Shown: one piece after another, positions 11,730 through 25,990 of the stretch
Layout of the letters: each line of letters starts with the position of its first letter
Numbering within the stretch: the stretch's first letter is position 1
NCBI RefSeq assembly: GCF_051020955.1
Contig: NW_027476875.1
Location: 61,397 to 125,396, forward strand
From: Megalopta genalis
Taxonomy: Eukaryota; Arthropoda; Insecta; Hymenoptera; Halictidae
Length of the DNA: 64,000 nucleotides
Direction of reading: 5' to 3'
The notes under the pieces: model-generated
Told to the model about the DNA's origin: nothing
The model's input: the letters and a program-made list of their open reading frames with translations, nothing else
Database searches by the model: none
Translations under genes and position numbers: made by a program

Positions 11730-14700
11730 CGAATGAATTTGAAGCTAACTCGTTTGTTTCGCATGCAGTTGAAACTAAATAATGTATATCACAAGTATTT
11801 GCAGCTAAACAATTGATTCGCATGGATTTGAAGCTAAGCCTTCTACTTGGCATTGAATTGAAGCTAAATCGTGTGTTTTGCATGGATTTGAAGCTAACTC
11901 GTTTGTTTCTCCTGTATTTGAAGCTGTATCATTTATATCGCAAGTATTTGCAGCTAATCAATTGATTCGCATGGATTTGAAGCTAAGCCTTCTACTTCGC
12001 ATTGGTTGGATCCTAAATCACGTGTTTTGCATGGATTTGAAGCTATGCCTTCTACATCGCATTGATTTGCAGCTGAATCTTGTGTTTCGCATGGATTTGA
12101 AGCTAACTCTTTCTTTTCAGCTGCATTTGAAACTATATGACTTATATCGCAAGTATTTGAAGCTAAATCATGTGTTTCGCTTGAATTTGAAGCTAAGCCT
12201 TCTACATCGCATTGATTTGAAACTAAATTATGTGTTTCGCGTGGATTTGAAGGTAACTCGTTGTTTCGCATGATGTTGAAGCTAAATCATGCATTTCACA
12301 AGAATTTGCAGCCGTACCATTAGATTCGCATGGATTTGAAGCTAAGCCTTCTACTTCGCACTGATTTGAAGTTAAATCATGTGTTTCGCGTCGATTTGGA
12401 GCTAACTCGTTTGCTTCGAATGCTGTTGAAGCTAAATCATGTATATCACAATTATTTGAAGCCAAACCATTTGTATCGCATGGATTTGAAGCACTGCCAT
12501 CTACTTCGCATTAATTAGTAGCTAAATCACGTGTTTTGCATGGATTTGAAGCTAAACCTTCTACATCGCATTGATTTGAAGCTAAATCATGTGTTTCGCA
12601 TGGATTTGAAGATAACATGTTTGTTTCGCATGCAGTTGTAGCTAAATAATGTATATCACAAGTATTTCTAGCTAAACCATTTTTTTCGCATGGATTTGAA
12701 GCTAAATCATTTGTTTCGCATGGAATTGAAGCTACCACGTTTGTTCCTCCAGCTTTTGAAGCGATATCACTTATATCGCAAGTATTTGAAGCTAAATCAT
12801 ATGGGTCGCACGGATTTGAAGCTGAACCTTCTACATCGCATTGATTTGAAGCTAAATCATGTGTTTCGCATGGATTTGAAGCTAACTCGTTTGTTTCGCA
12901 GGCAGTTGTAGCTAAATAATGTATATCACAAGTATTTGTAGCTAAACCATTTATTTCGCATGGATTTGAAGCTATGCCTTCTACTTCGCACTGATTTGAA
13001 GTTAAATCATGTGTTTCGCGTGGATTAGGAGCTAACTCGTTTGCTTCGAATGCAGTTGAAGGTAAATCATGTATATCACAAGTATTTGAAGCTAAACCAT
13101 TTGTATCGCATGGATTTGAAGCTCTGCCTTCTACTTCGCATTGATTTGACGCTAAATATTGTGTTTCGAATGAATTTGAAGCTAACTCGTTTGTTTCGCA
13201 TGCAGTTGAAACTAAATAATGTATATCACAAGTATTTGCAGCTAAACAATTGATTCGCATGGATTTGAAGCTAAGCCTTCTACTTGGCATTGAATTGAAG
13301 CTAAATCGTGTGTTTTGCATGGATTTGAAGCTAACTCGTTTGTTTCTCCTGTATTTGAAGCTGTATCATTTATATCGCAAGTATTTGCAGCTAATCAATT
13401 GATTCGCATGGATTTGAAGCTAAGCCTTCTACTTCGCATTGGTTGGATCCTAAATCACGTGTTTTGCATGGATTTGAAGCTATGCCTTCTACATCGCATT
13501 GATTTGCAGCTGAATCTTGTGTTTCGCATGGATTTGAAGCTAACTCTTTCTTTTCAGCTGCATTTGAAACTATATGACTTATATCGCAAGTATTTGAAGC
13601 TAAATCATGTGTTTCGCTTGAATTTGAAGCTAAGCCTTCTACATCGCATTGATTTGAAACTAAATTATGTGTTTCGCGTGGATTTGAAGGTAACTCGTTG
13701 TTTCGCATGATGTTGAAGCTAAATCATGCATTTCACAAGAATTTGCAGCCGTACCATTAGATTCGCATGGATTTGAAGCTAAGCCTTCTACTTCGCACTG
13801 TTTGAAGTTAAATCATGTGTTTCGCGTCGATTTGGAGCTAACTCGTTTGCTTCGAATGCTGTTGAAGCTAAATCATGTATATCACAATTATTTGAAGCTA
13901 AACCATTTGTATCGCATGGATTTGAAGCACTGCCATCTACTTCGCATTAATTAGTAGCTAAATCACGTGTTTTGCATGGATTTGAAGCTAAACCTTCTAC
14001 ATCGCATTGATTTGAAGCTAAATCATGTGTTTCGCATGGATTTGAAGATAACATGTTTGTTTCGCATGCAGTTGTAGCTAAATAATGTATATCACAAGTA
14101 TTTCTAGCTAAACCATTTTTTTCGCATGGATTTGAAGCTAAGCCTTCTACTTCGCATTGATTTGAAGCTAAATCATTTGTTTCGCATGGATTTGAAGCAA
14201 ATCCTTCTACTTCGCATTGATTTGAAGCTAAATCATTTGTTTCGCATGGAATTGAAGCTACCACGTTTGTTCCTCCAGCTTTTGAAGCGATATCACTTAT
14301 ATCGCAAGTATTTGAAGCTAAATCATATGGGTCGCACGGATTTGAAGCTGAACCTTCTACATCGCATTGATTTGAAGCTAAATCATGTGTTTCGCATGGA
14401 TTTGAAGCTAACTCGTTTGTTTCGCAGGCAGTTGTAGCTAAATAATGTATATCACAAGTATTTGTAGCTAAACCATTTATTTCGCATGGATTTGAAGCTA
14501 TGCCTTCTACTTCGCACTGATTTGAAGTTAAATCATGTGTTTCGCGTGGATTAGGAGCTAACTCGTTTGCTTCGAATGCAGTTGAAGGTAAATCATGTAT
14601 ATCACAAGTATTTGAAGCTAAACCATTTGTATCGCATGGATTTGAAGCTCTGCCTTCTACTTCGCATTGATTTGACGCTAAATATTGTGTTTCGAATGAA

Positions 14701-17250
14701 TTTGAAGCTAACTCGTTTGTTTCGCATGCAGTTGAAACTAAATAATGTATATCACAAGTATTTGCAGCTAAACAATTGATTCGCATGGATTTGAAGCTAA
14801 GCCTTCTACTTGGCATTGAATTGAAGCTAAATCGTGTGTTTTGCATGGATTTGAAGCTAACTCGTTTGTTTCTCCTGTATTTGAAGCTGTATCATTTATA
14901 TCGCAAGTATTTGCAGCTAATCAATTGATTCGCATGGATTTGAAGCTAAGCCTTCTACTTCGCATTGGTTGGATCCTAAATCACGTGTTTTGCATGGATT
15001 TGAAGCTATGCCTTCTACATCGCATTGATTTGCAGCTGAATCTTGTGTTTCGCATGGATTTGAAGCTAACTCTTTCTTTTCAGCTGCATTTGAAACTATA
15101 TGACTTATATCGCAAGTATTTGAAGCTAAATCATGTGTTTCGCTTGAATTTGAAGCTAAGCCTTCTACATCGCATTGATTTGAAACTAAATTATGTGTTT
15201 CGCGTGGATTTGAAGGTAACTCGTTGTTTCGCATGATGTTGAAGCTAAATCATGCATTTCACAAGAATTTGCAGCCGTACCATTAGATTCGCATGGATTT
15301 GAAGCTAAGCCTTCTACTTCGCACTGTTTGAAGTTAAATCATGTGTTTCGCGTCGATTTGGAGCTAACTCGTTTGCTTCGAATGCTGTTGAAGCTAAATC
15401 ATGTATATCACAATTATTTGAAGCTAAACCATTTGTATCGCATGGATTTGAAGCACTGCCATCTACTTCGCATTAATTAGTAGCTAAATCACGTGTTTTG
15501 CATGGATTTGAAGCTAAACCTTCTACATCGCATTGATTTGAAGCTAAATCATGTGTTTCGCATGGATTTGAAGATAACATGTTTGTTTCGCATGCAGTTG
15601 TAGCTAAATAATGTATATCACAAGTATTTCTAGCTAAACCATTTTTTTCGCATGGATTTGAAGCTAAGCCTTCTACTTCGCATTGATTTGAAGCTAAATC
15701 ATTTGTTTCGCATGGATTTGAAGCAAATCCTTCTACTTCGCATTGATTTGAAGCTAAATCATTTGTTTCGCATGGAATTGAAGCTACCACGTTTGTTCCT
15801 CCAGCTTTTGAAGCGATATCACTTATATCGCAAGTATTTGAAGCTAAATCATATGGGTCGCACGGATTTGAAGCTGAACCTTCTACATCGCATTGATTTG
15901 AAGCTAAATCATGTGTTTCGCATGGATTTGAAGCTAACTCGTTTGTTTCGCAGGCAGTTGTAGCTAAATAATGTATATCACAAGTATTTGTAGCTAAACC
16001 ATTTATTTCGCATGGATTTGAAGCTATGCCTTCTACTTCGCACTGATTTGAAGTTAAATCATGTGTTTCGCGTGGATTAGGAGCTAACTCGTTTGCTTCG
16101 AATGCAGTTGAAGGTAAATCATGTATATCACAAGTATTTGAAGCTAAACCATTTGTATCGCATGGATTTGAAGCTCTGCCTTCTACTTCGCATTGATTTG
16201 ACGCTAAATATTGTGTTTCGAATGAATTTGAAGCTAACTCGTTTGTTTCGCATGCAGTTGAAACTAAATAATGTATATCACAAGTATTTGCAGCTAAACA
16301 ATTGATTCGCATGGATTTGAAGCTAAGCCTTCTACTTGGCATTGAATTGAAGCTAAATCGTGTGTTTTGCATGGATTTGAAGCTAACTCGTTTGTTTCTC
16401 CTGTATTTGAAGCTGTATCATTTATATCGCAAGTATTTGCAGCTAATCAATTGATTCGCATGGATTTGAAGCTAAGCCTTCTACTTCGCATTGGTTGGAT
16501 CCTAAATCACGTGTTTTGCATGGATTTGAAGCTATGCCTTCTACATCGCATTGATTTGCAGCTGAATCTTGTGTTTCGCATGGATTTGAAGCTAACTCGT
16601 TCGTTTCAGCTGCATTTAAAACTATATGACATATATCGCAAGTATTTGAAGCTAAATCATGTGTTTCGCTTGAATTTGAAGCTAAGCCTTCTACATCGCA
16701 TTGATTTGAAACTAAATTATGTGTTTCGCGTGGATTTGAAGGTAACTCGTTGTTTCGCATGCTGTTGAAGCTAAATCATGCATTTCACAAGAATTTGCAG
16801 CCGAACCATTAGATTCGCATGGATTTGAAGCTAAGCCTTCTACTTCGCACTGATGTGAAGTTAAAATCATGTCTTTTCGCGTCGATTTGGAGCTAACTTG
16901 TTTGCTTCGAATGCTGTTGAAGCTAAATCATGTATATCACAATTATTTGAAGCTAAACCATTTGTATCGCATGGATTTGAAGCACTGCCATCTACTTCGC
17001 ATTAATTAGTAGCTAAATCACGTGTTTTGCATGGATTTGAAGCTAAACCTTCTACATCGCATTGATTTGAAGCTAAATCATGTGTTTCGCATGGATTTGA
17101 AGATAACAAGTTTGTTTCGCATGCAGTTGTAGCTAAATAATGTATATCACAAGTATTTCTAGCTAAACCATATTTTTCGCATGGATTTGAAGCTAAGCCT
17201 TCTACTTCGCATTGATTTGAAGCTAAATCATTTGTTTCGCATGGATTTGA
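11730..17250. repeat. 1.53-kb higher-order repeat, about 3.7 tandem copies
   Basis: Copy starts are near 11730, 13167, 14693 and 16219, giving offsets of 1,437, 1,526 and 1,526 bp. Copies 2 and 3 look identical wherever compared. Copy 1 lacks a 90-bp (three-monomer) segment present in copy 2 at about 14125-14235 and has one extra base near 12361, which together account for 1,437 against 1,526. Copy 4 is more diverged (GTTAAAATCATGTCTTTTCGC near 16861) and loses alignment near 17250. Each copy carries a GGATCC site in a TTGGTTGGATCCTAAATC unit, a frameshifting AATCAATTGATTCGC or AACAATTGATTCGC unit, a CTCGTTGTTTCGC 1-nt deletion and a CATTAATTAGTAGC unit that is a minus-frame stop. Confidence 0.93.
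13947..14846 (-). pseudogene. Minus-strand Cys-decapeptide frame segment (299 codons), repeated at 15473-16372
   Basis: This open stretch encodes an Arg/Phe/Ser-rich shifted leader of about 25 residues followed by about 27 Cys decapeptides. It ends at a TAA formed by CATTAATTAG on the plus strand. An identical translation occurs 1,526 bp to the right, and a 30-codon-shorter version lies at 12511-13320. The differing leader comes from the frameshift in the AACAATTGATTCGC unit. Perfect repetition together with fixed stop and frameshift is what satellite amplification would give, and it argues against three independent functional genes. Confidence 0.2.
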
Positions 17251-17494
17251 ATCTAAACCTCCTACATCGCATTGATTTCCAGCTAAATCATTGTGTTTCG
17301 CATGGATTTGAAGCTAACTCGTTCGTTGCGCATGCAGTTAAATCTAAATAACGTATATCACAAGTATTTGAAGCTAAACCATTTGTTTCGCATGGATTTG
17401 AAGCTAAGCCTTCTACTTCGCATTAATTAATAGCTAAATCACGTGTTTTGCATGGATTTGAAGCTAAACCTTCTACATCGCATTGATTTGAAGC

Positions 17495-20400
17495 TAAATC
17501 ATGTCTTTCACAAGTATTTGAAGATGAACCATTTGAATCGCATTGATTTGAACATGAGCCTACTACTTCGCACTGATTTGCAACTAAATAATGTGTTTCG
17601 CATGGATATGAAGCTAAACCTTCTACATCCCGTGGATTTGAAGTTAAATCATGTGTTTCGCTTGGATTTGAAGCTAAACCTTCTACATCGCATTGATTTG
17701 AAGCTAAATCGTGTTTTTCGCATGGATTTGAGGCAAACTCGATTGTTTCGCATGCAGTTGTAGCTAAATAATGTATATCACAAGTATTTGTAGCTAAACC
17801 ATTTGTTTCGCATGTATGTGAAGCTAAATCATGTGTTTACCATGACAATGAACCTAAATCATGTGTTGCCCATGGATTTGAAGCTTAATCATGTAATTTG
17901 CATGGATTTGAAGCTAACTTGATTGTATCCTCAGCATTTGAAGTTACTTCATTTATATCGCAAGTATATGAAGCTAAATCATATGTGTTTCGCTTGGTTT
18001 TGAAGCTAAACCTTCTACATCGCATTGATTTGAAGCTAAATCATGTGTTTCGGATGGATTTGAAGCTAAACCTTCTACATCGCATTGATTTGAAGCTAAA
18101 TCATGTGTTTCGCGTGGATTTGAAGGTAACTCGTTTGTTTTGCATGCAGTTGAAGCTATATCACCTTTATCCCAAGTGTTTGAAGCTAAATCATATGTGT
18201 CGCATGGATTTCAAGCTGAACCTACTACATCGCATTGATTTGAAACTGAATCTTGTGTATCGCATGGATTTTTAAGCTAAACCTTCTACATCGCATTGAT
18301 TTGTATCTAAATCATGTGTTTCGCATGGATTTGAAGATAACAAGTTTGTTTCGCATGCAGTTGTAGCTAAATAATGTATATCACAAGTATTTCTAGCTAA
18401 ACCATTTTTTTCGCTTGGATTTGAAGCTAAGCCTTCTACTTCGCATTGATTTGAAGCTAAATCATTTGTTTCGCATGGATTTGAATCTAAACCTCCTACA
18501 TCGCATTGATTTCCAGCTAAATCATGTGTTTCGCATGGATTTGAAGCTAACTCGTTTGTTTCGCATGCAGTTGAAGCTAAATCATATCTTTCACAAGTAT
18601 TTGAATATGAACCATTTGAATCGCATTGATTTGAACATGAGCCTACTACTTCGCACTGATTTGCAACTAAATAATGTGTTTCGCATGGATATGAAGCTAA
18701 ACCTTCTACATCCCGTGGATTTGAAGTTAAATCATGTGTTTCGCTTGGATTTGAAGCTAAACCTTCTACACCGCATTGATTTGAAGCTAAATCGTGTTTT
18801 TCGCATGGATTTGAGGCAAACTCGTTTGTTTCGCATGCAGTTGTAGCTAAATAATGTATATCACAAGTATTTGTAGCTAAACCATTTGTTTCGCATGTAT
18901 GTGAAGCTAAATCATGTGTTTACCATGACAATGAACCTAAATCATGTCTTGCCCATGGATTTGAAGCTTAATCATGTAATTTGCATGGATTTGAAGCTAA
19001 CTTGATTGTATCCTCAGCATTTGAAGTTACTTCATTTATATCGCAAGTATATGAAGCTAAATCATATGTGTTTCGCTTGGTTTTGAAGCTAAACCGTCTA
19101 CATCGCATTTATTTGAAGCTAAATCATGTGTTTCGGATGGATTTGAAGCTAAACCTTCTACATCGCATTGATTTGAAGCTAAATCATGTGTTTCGCGTGG
19201 ATTTGGAGGTAACTCGTTTGTTTTGCATGCAGTTGAAGCTATATCACCTTTATCCCAAGTGTTCGAAGCTAAATCATTTGTTTCGCATGGATTTGAATCT
19301 AAACCTCCTACATCGCATTGATTTCCAGCTAAATCATGTGTTTCGCATGGATTTGAAGCTAACTCGTTCGTTGCGCATGCAGTTAAATCTAAATAACTTA
19401 TATCACAAGTATTTGAGGCTAAACCATTTGTATCGCATGGATTTGAATCTCTGCCTTCTACTTCGCATTGATTTGACGCTCAATATTGTGTTTCGAATGG
19501 ATTTGAAGCTAACTCGTTTGTTTCGCATGCAGTTGAAACTAAATCTTGTATATCACAAGTATTTGCAGCTAATCAATTGATTCGCATGGATTTGAAGCTA
19601 AGCCTTCTACTTCGCATTGGTTGGATCCTAAATCACGTGTTTTGCATGGATTTGAAGCTATGCCTTCTACATCGCATTGATTTGCAGCTGAATCTTGTGT
19701 TTCGCATGGATTTGAAGCTAACTCGTTCGTTTCAGCTGCATTTGAAACTATATGACTTATATCGCAAGTATTTGAAGCTAAATCATGTGTTTCTCTTGAA
19801 TTTGAAGCTAAGCCTTCTACATCGCATTGATTTGAAACTAAATTATGTGTTTCGCGTGGATTTGAAGGTAACTCGTTGTTTCGCATGCTGTTGATGCTAA
19901 ATCATGCATTTCACAAGAATTTGCAGCCGAACCATTAGATTCGCATGGATTTGAAGCTAAGCCTTCTACTTCGCACTGATTTGAAGTTAAATCATGTGTT
20001 TCGCGTCGATTTGGAGCTAACTCGTTTGCTTCGAATGCTGTTGAAGCTAAATCATGTATATCGCAAGTATTTGAAGCTAAACCATTTGTATCGCATGGAT
20101 TTGAAGCACTGCCATCTACTTCGCATTAATTAGTAGCTAAATCACGTGTTTTGCATGGATTTGAAGCTAAACCTTCTACATCGCATTGATTTGAAGCTAA
20201 ATCATGTGTTTCGCATGGATTTGAAGATAACAAGTTTGTTTCGCATGCAGTTGTAGCTAAATAATGTATATCACAAGTATTTCTAGCTAAACCATATTTT
20301 TCGCATGGATTTGGAGCTAAGCCTTCTACTTCGCATTGATTTGAAGCTAAATCATTTGTTTCGCATGGATTTGAATCTAAACCTCCTACATCGCATTGAT

Positions 20401-23400
20401 TTCCAGCTAAATCATGTGTTTCGCATGGATTTGAAGCTAACTCGTTTGTTTCGCATGCAGTTGAAGCTAAATCATATCTTTCACAAGTATTTGAAGATGA
20501 ACCATTTGAATCGCATTGATTTGAACATGAGCCTACTACTTCGCACTGATTTGCAACTAAATAATGTGTTTCGCATGGATATGAAGCTAAACCTTCTACA
20601 TCCCGTGGATTTGAAGTTAAATCATGTGTTTCGCTTGGATTTGAAGCTAAACCTTCTACATCGCATTGATTTGAAGCTAAATCGTGTTTTTCGCATGGAT
20701 TTGAGGCAAACTCGATTGTTTCGCATGCAGTTGTAGCTAAATAATGTATATCACAAGTATTTGTAGCTAAACCATTTGTTTCGCATGTATGTGAAGCTAA
20801 ATCATGTGTTTACCATGACAATGAACCTAAATCATGTGTTGCCCATGGATTTGAAGCTTAATCATGTAATTTGCATGGATTTGAAGCTAACTTGATTGTA
20901 TCCTCAGCATTTGAAGTTACTTCATTTATATCGCAAGTATATGAAGCTAAATCATATGTGTTTCGCTTGGTTTTGAAGCTAAACCTTCTACATCGCATTG
21001 ATTTGAAGCTAAATCATGTGTTTCGGATGGATTTGAAGCTAAACCTTCTACATCGCATTGATTTGAAGCTAAATCATGTGTTTCGCGTGGATTTGAAGGT
21101 AACTCGTTTGTTTTGCATGCAGTTGAAGCTATATCACCTTTATCCCAAGTGTTTGAAGCTAAATCATATGTGTCGCATGGATTTCAAGCTGAACCTACTA
21201 CATCGCATTGATTTGAAACTGAATCTTGTGTATCGCATGGATTTTTAAGCTAAACCTTCTACATCGCATTGATTTGAATCTAAATCATGTGTTTCGCATG
21301 GATTTGAAGATAACAAGTTTGTTTCGCATGCAGTTGTAGCTAAATAATGTATATCACAAGTATTTCTAGCTAAACCATTTTTTTCGCTTGGATTTGAAGC
21401 TAAGCCTTCTACTTCGCATTGATTTGAAGCTAAATCATTTGTTTCGCATGGATTTGAATCTAAACCTCCTACATCGCATTGATTTCCAGCTAAATCATGT
21501 GTTTCGCATGGATTTGAAGCTAACTCGTTTGTTTCGCATGCAGTTGAAGCTAAATCATATCTTTCACAAGTATTTGAAGATGAACCATTTGAATCGCATT
21601 GATTTGAACATGAGCCTACTACTTCGCACTGATTTGCAACTAAATAATGTGTTTCGCATGGATATGAAGCTAAACCTTCTACATCCCGTGGATTTGAAGT
21701 TAAATCATGTGTTTCGCTTGGATTTGAAGCTAAACCTTCTACACCGCATTGATTTGAAGCTAAATCGTGTTTTTCGCATGGATTTGAGGCAAACTCGTTT
21801 GTTTCGCATGCAGTTGTAGCTAAATAATGTATATCACAAGTATTTGTAGCTAAACCATTTGTTTCGCATGTATGTGAAGCTAAATCATGTGTTTACCATG
21901 ACAATGAACCTAAATCATGTCTTGCCCATGGATTTGAAGCTTAATCATGTAATTTGCATGGATTTGAAGCTAACTTGATTGTATCCTCAGCATTTGAAGT
22001 TACTTCATTTATATCGCAAGTATATGAAGCTAAATCATATGTGTTTCGCTTGGTTTTGAAGCTAAACCGTCTACATCGCATTTATTTGAAGCTAAATCAT
22101 GTGTTTCGGATGGATTTGAAGCTAAACCTTCTACATCGCATTGATTTGAAGCTAAATCATGTGTTTCGCGTGGATTTGGAGGTAACTCGTTTGTTTTGCA
22201 TGCAGTTGAAGCTATATCACCTTTATCCCAAGTGTTCGAAGCTAAATCATTTGTTTCGCATGGATTTGAATCTAAACCTCCTACATCGCATTGATTTCCA
22301 GCTAAATCATGTGTTTCGCATGGATTTGAAGCTAACTCGTTCGTTGCGCATGCAGTTAAATCTAAATAACTTATATCACAAGTATTTGAGGCTAAACCAT
22401 TTGTATCGCATGGATTTGAATCTCTGCCTTCTACTTCGCATTGATTTGACGCTCAATATTGTGTTTCGAATGGATTTGAAGCTAACTCGTTTGTTTCGCA
22501 TGCAGTTGAAACTAAATCTTGTATATCACAAGTATTTGCAGCTAATCAATTGATTCGCATGGATTTGAAGCTAAGCCTTCTACTTCGCATTGGTTGGATC
22601 CTAAATCACGTGTTTTGCATGGATTTGAAGCTATGCCTTCTACATCGCATTGATTTGCAGCTGAATCTTGTGTTTCGCATGGATTTGAAGCTAACTCGTT
22701 CGTTTCAGCTGCATTTGAAACTATATGACTTATATCGCAAGTATTTGAAGCTAAATCATGTGTTTCTCTTGAATTTGAAGCTAAGCCTTCTACATCGCAT
22801 TGATTTGAAACTAAATTATGTGTTTCGCGTGGATTTGAAGGTAACTCGTTGTTTCGCATGCTGTTGATGCTAAATCATGCATTTCACAAGAATTTGCAGC
22901 CGAACCATTAGATTCGCATGGATTTGAAGCTAAGCCTTCTACTTCGCACTGATTTGAAGTTAAATCATGTGTTTCGCGTCGATTTGGAGCTAACTCGTTT
23001 GCTTCGAATGCTGTTGAAGCTAAATCATGTATATCGCAAGTATTTGAAGCTAAACCATTTGTATCGCATGGATTTGAAGCACTGCCATCTACTTCGCATT
23101 AATTAGTAGCTAAATCACGTGTTTTGCATGGATTTGAAGCTAAACCTTCTACATCGCATTGATTTGAAGCTAAATCATGTGTTTCGCATGGATTTGAAGA
23201 TAACAAGTTTGTTTCGCATGCAGTTGTAGCTAAATAATGTATATCACAAGTATTTCTAGCTAAACCATATTTTTCGCATGGATTTGGAGCTAAGCCTTCT
23301 ACTTCGCATTGATTTGAAGCTAAATCATTTGTTTCGCATGGATTTGAATCTAAACCTCCTACATCGCATTGATTTCCAGCTAAATCATGTGTTTCGCATG

Positions 23401-23945
23401 GATTTGAAGCTAACTCGTTTGTTTCGCATGCAGTTGAAGCTAAATCATATCTTTCACAAGTATTTGAAGATGAACCATTTGAATCGCATTGATTTGAACA
23501 TGAGCCTACTACTTCGCACTGATTTGCAACTAAATAATGTGTTTCGCATGGATATGAAGCCAAACCTTCTACATCCCGTGGATTTGAAGTTAAATCATGT
23601 GTTTCGCTTGGATTTGAAGCTAAACCTTCTACATCGCATTGATTTGAAGCTAAATCGTGCTTTTCGCATGGATTTGAGGCAAACTCGTTTGTTTCGCATG
23701 CAGTTGTAGCTAAATAATGTATATCACAAGTATTTGTAGCTAAACCATTTGTTTCGCATGTATGTGAAGCTAAATCATGTGTTTACCATGACAATGAACC
23801 TAAATCATGTGTTGCCCATGGATTTGAAGCTTAATCATGTAATTTGCATGGATTTGAAGCTAACTTGATTGTATCCTCAGCATTTGAAGTTACTTCATTT
23901 ATATCGCAAGTATATGAAGCTAAATCATATGTGTTTCGCTTGGTT
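17495..23945. repeat. 2,973-bp higher-order repeat, 2.2 tandem copies
   Basis: Segments from 17495 recur at an offset of 2,973 bp: the 18415 block recurs at 21388, 18981 at 21954, 19569 at 22542, 19945 at 22918, and 20305 at 23278. Within each copy, marker modules are spaced 1,083 then 1,890 bp, so the repeat is itself a fusion of two related sub-blocks. A third partial copy runs to about 23945, where the sequence switches to the second sub-block type (CCGTCTACATCGCATTTATTTG). Differences between copies are rare single bases, for example near 18606 and 21579. This implies very recent amplification. Confidence 0.92.
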
Positions 23946-25990
23946 TTGAAGCTAAACCGTCTACATCGCATTTATTTGAAGCTAAATCATGTGTTTCGGA
24001 TGGATTTGAAGCTAAACCTTCTACATCGCATTGATTTGAAGCTAAATCATGTGTTTCGCGTGGATTTGAAGGTAACTCGTTTGTTTTGCATGCAGTTGAA
24101 GCTATATCACCTTTATCCCAAGTGTTTGAAGCTAAATCATATGTGTCGCATGGATTTCAAGCTGAACCTACTACATCGCATTGATTTCCAGCTAAATCAT
24201 GTGTTTCGCATGGATTTGAAGCTAAACCTTCTACATCGCATTGATTTGAAGCTAAATCTTGTGTTTCGCATGGATTTGAAGATAACAAGTATGTTTCGCA
24301 TGCAGTTGTAGCTAAATAATGTATATCACAAGTAATTCTAGCTAAACCATATTTTTCGCATGGATTTGAAGCTAAGCCTTCTACTTCGCATTGATTTGAA
24401 GCTAAATCATTTGTTTCGCATGGATTTGAATCTAAACCTCCTACATCGCATTGATTTCCAGCTAAATCATGTGTTTCGCATGGATTTGAAGCTAACTCGT
24501 TCGTTGCGCATGCAGTTAAATCTAAATAACGTATATCACAAGTATTTGAGGCTAAACCATTTGTATCGCATGGATTTGAATCTCTGCCTTCTACTTCGCA
24601 TTGATTTGACGCTCAATATTGTGTTTCGAATGGATTTGAAGCTAACTCGTTTGTTTCGCATGCAGTTGAAACTAAATCTTGTATATCACAAGTATTTGCA
24701 GCTAATCAATTGATTCGCATGGATTTGAAGCTAAGCCTTCTACTTCGCATTGGTTGGATCCTAAATCACGTGTTTTGCATGGATTTGAAGCTAAACCTTC
24801 TACATCGCATTGATTTGAAGCTAAATCATGTGTTTCGCATGGATTTGAAGATAACAAGTTTGTTTCGCATGCAGTTGTAGCTAAATAATGTATATCACAA
24901 GTATTTCTAGCTAAACCATATTTTTCGCATAGATTTGGAGCTAAGCCTTCTACTTCGCATTGATTTGAAGCTAAATCATTTGTTTCGCATGGATTTGAAT
25001 CTAAACCTCCTACATCGCATTGATTTCCAGCTAAATCATGTGTTTCGCATGGATTTGAAGCTAACTCGTTTGTTTCGTATGCAGTTGAAGCTAAATCATA
25101 TCTTTCACAAGTATTTGAAGATGAACCATTTGAATCGCATTGATTTGAACATGAGCCTACTACTTCGCACTGATTTGCAACTAAATAATGTGTTTCGCAT
25201 GGATATGAAGCTAAACCTTCTACATCCCGTGGATTTGAAGTTAAATCATGTGTTTCGCTTGGATTTGAAGCTAAACCTTCTACATCGCATTGATTTGAAG
25301 CTAAATCATGTTTTTCGCATGGATTTGAGGCAAACTCGTTTGTTTCGCATGCAGTTGTAGCTAAATAATGTATATCACAAGTATTTGTAGCTAAACCATT
25401 TGTTTCGCATGTATGTGAAGCTAAATCATGTGTTTACCATGACAATGAACCTAAATCATGTGTTGCCCATGGATTTGAAGCTTAATCATGTAATTTGCAT
25501 GGATTTGAAGCTAACTTGATTGTATCCTCAGCATTTGAAGTTACTTCATTTATATCGCAAGTATATGAAGCTAAATCATATGTGTTTCGCTTGGTTTTGA
25601 AGCTAAACCGTCTACATCGCATTTATTTGAAGCTAAATCATGTGTTTCGGATGGATTTGAAGCTAAACCTTCTACATCGCATTGATTTGAAGCTAAATCA
25701 TGTGTTTCGCGTGGATTTGAAGGTAACTCGTTTGTTTTGCATGCAGTTGAAGCTATATCACCTTTATCCCAAGTGTTTGAAGCTAAATCATATGTGTCGC
25801 ATGGATTTCAAGCTGAACCTACTACATCGCATTGATTTCCAGCTAAATCATGTGTTTCGCATGGATTTGAAGCTAAACCTTCTACATCGCATTGATTTGA
25901 AGCTAAATCTTGTGTTTCGCATGGATTTGAAGATAACAAGTATGTTTCGCATGCAGTTGTAGCTAAATAATGTATATCACAAGTAATTCT
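23946..25990. repeat. 1.65-kb shortened derivatives of the 2,973-bp repeat
   Basis: The 23844-24311 and 25495-25962 segments match at an offset of 1,651 bp and have the same unit order, including the CAAGTATGTTTCGC and CAAGTAATTCTAGC variants. The block retains the marker module and the CCTACTACTTCGCACTG module but lacks part of the 1,890-bp sub-block. I interpret it as an internally deleted version of the repeat to its left, amplified again. Confidence 0.8.

Noticed and set aside
12000..12030. CACGTG/GGATCC units as a promoter or replication origin
   Set aside because: No gene start, TATA-like spacing or origin signature accompanies them. They are part of one monomer class copied with the array.
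11878..12273. Plus-strand frame reading HGFEAKSCVS-type repeats as a coding frame
   Set aside because: The very common CATTGATTTG units give TGA in this frame, so it cannot be open across normal array sequence.
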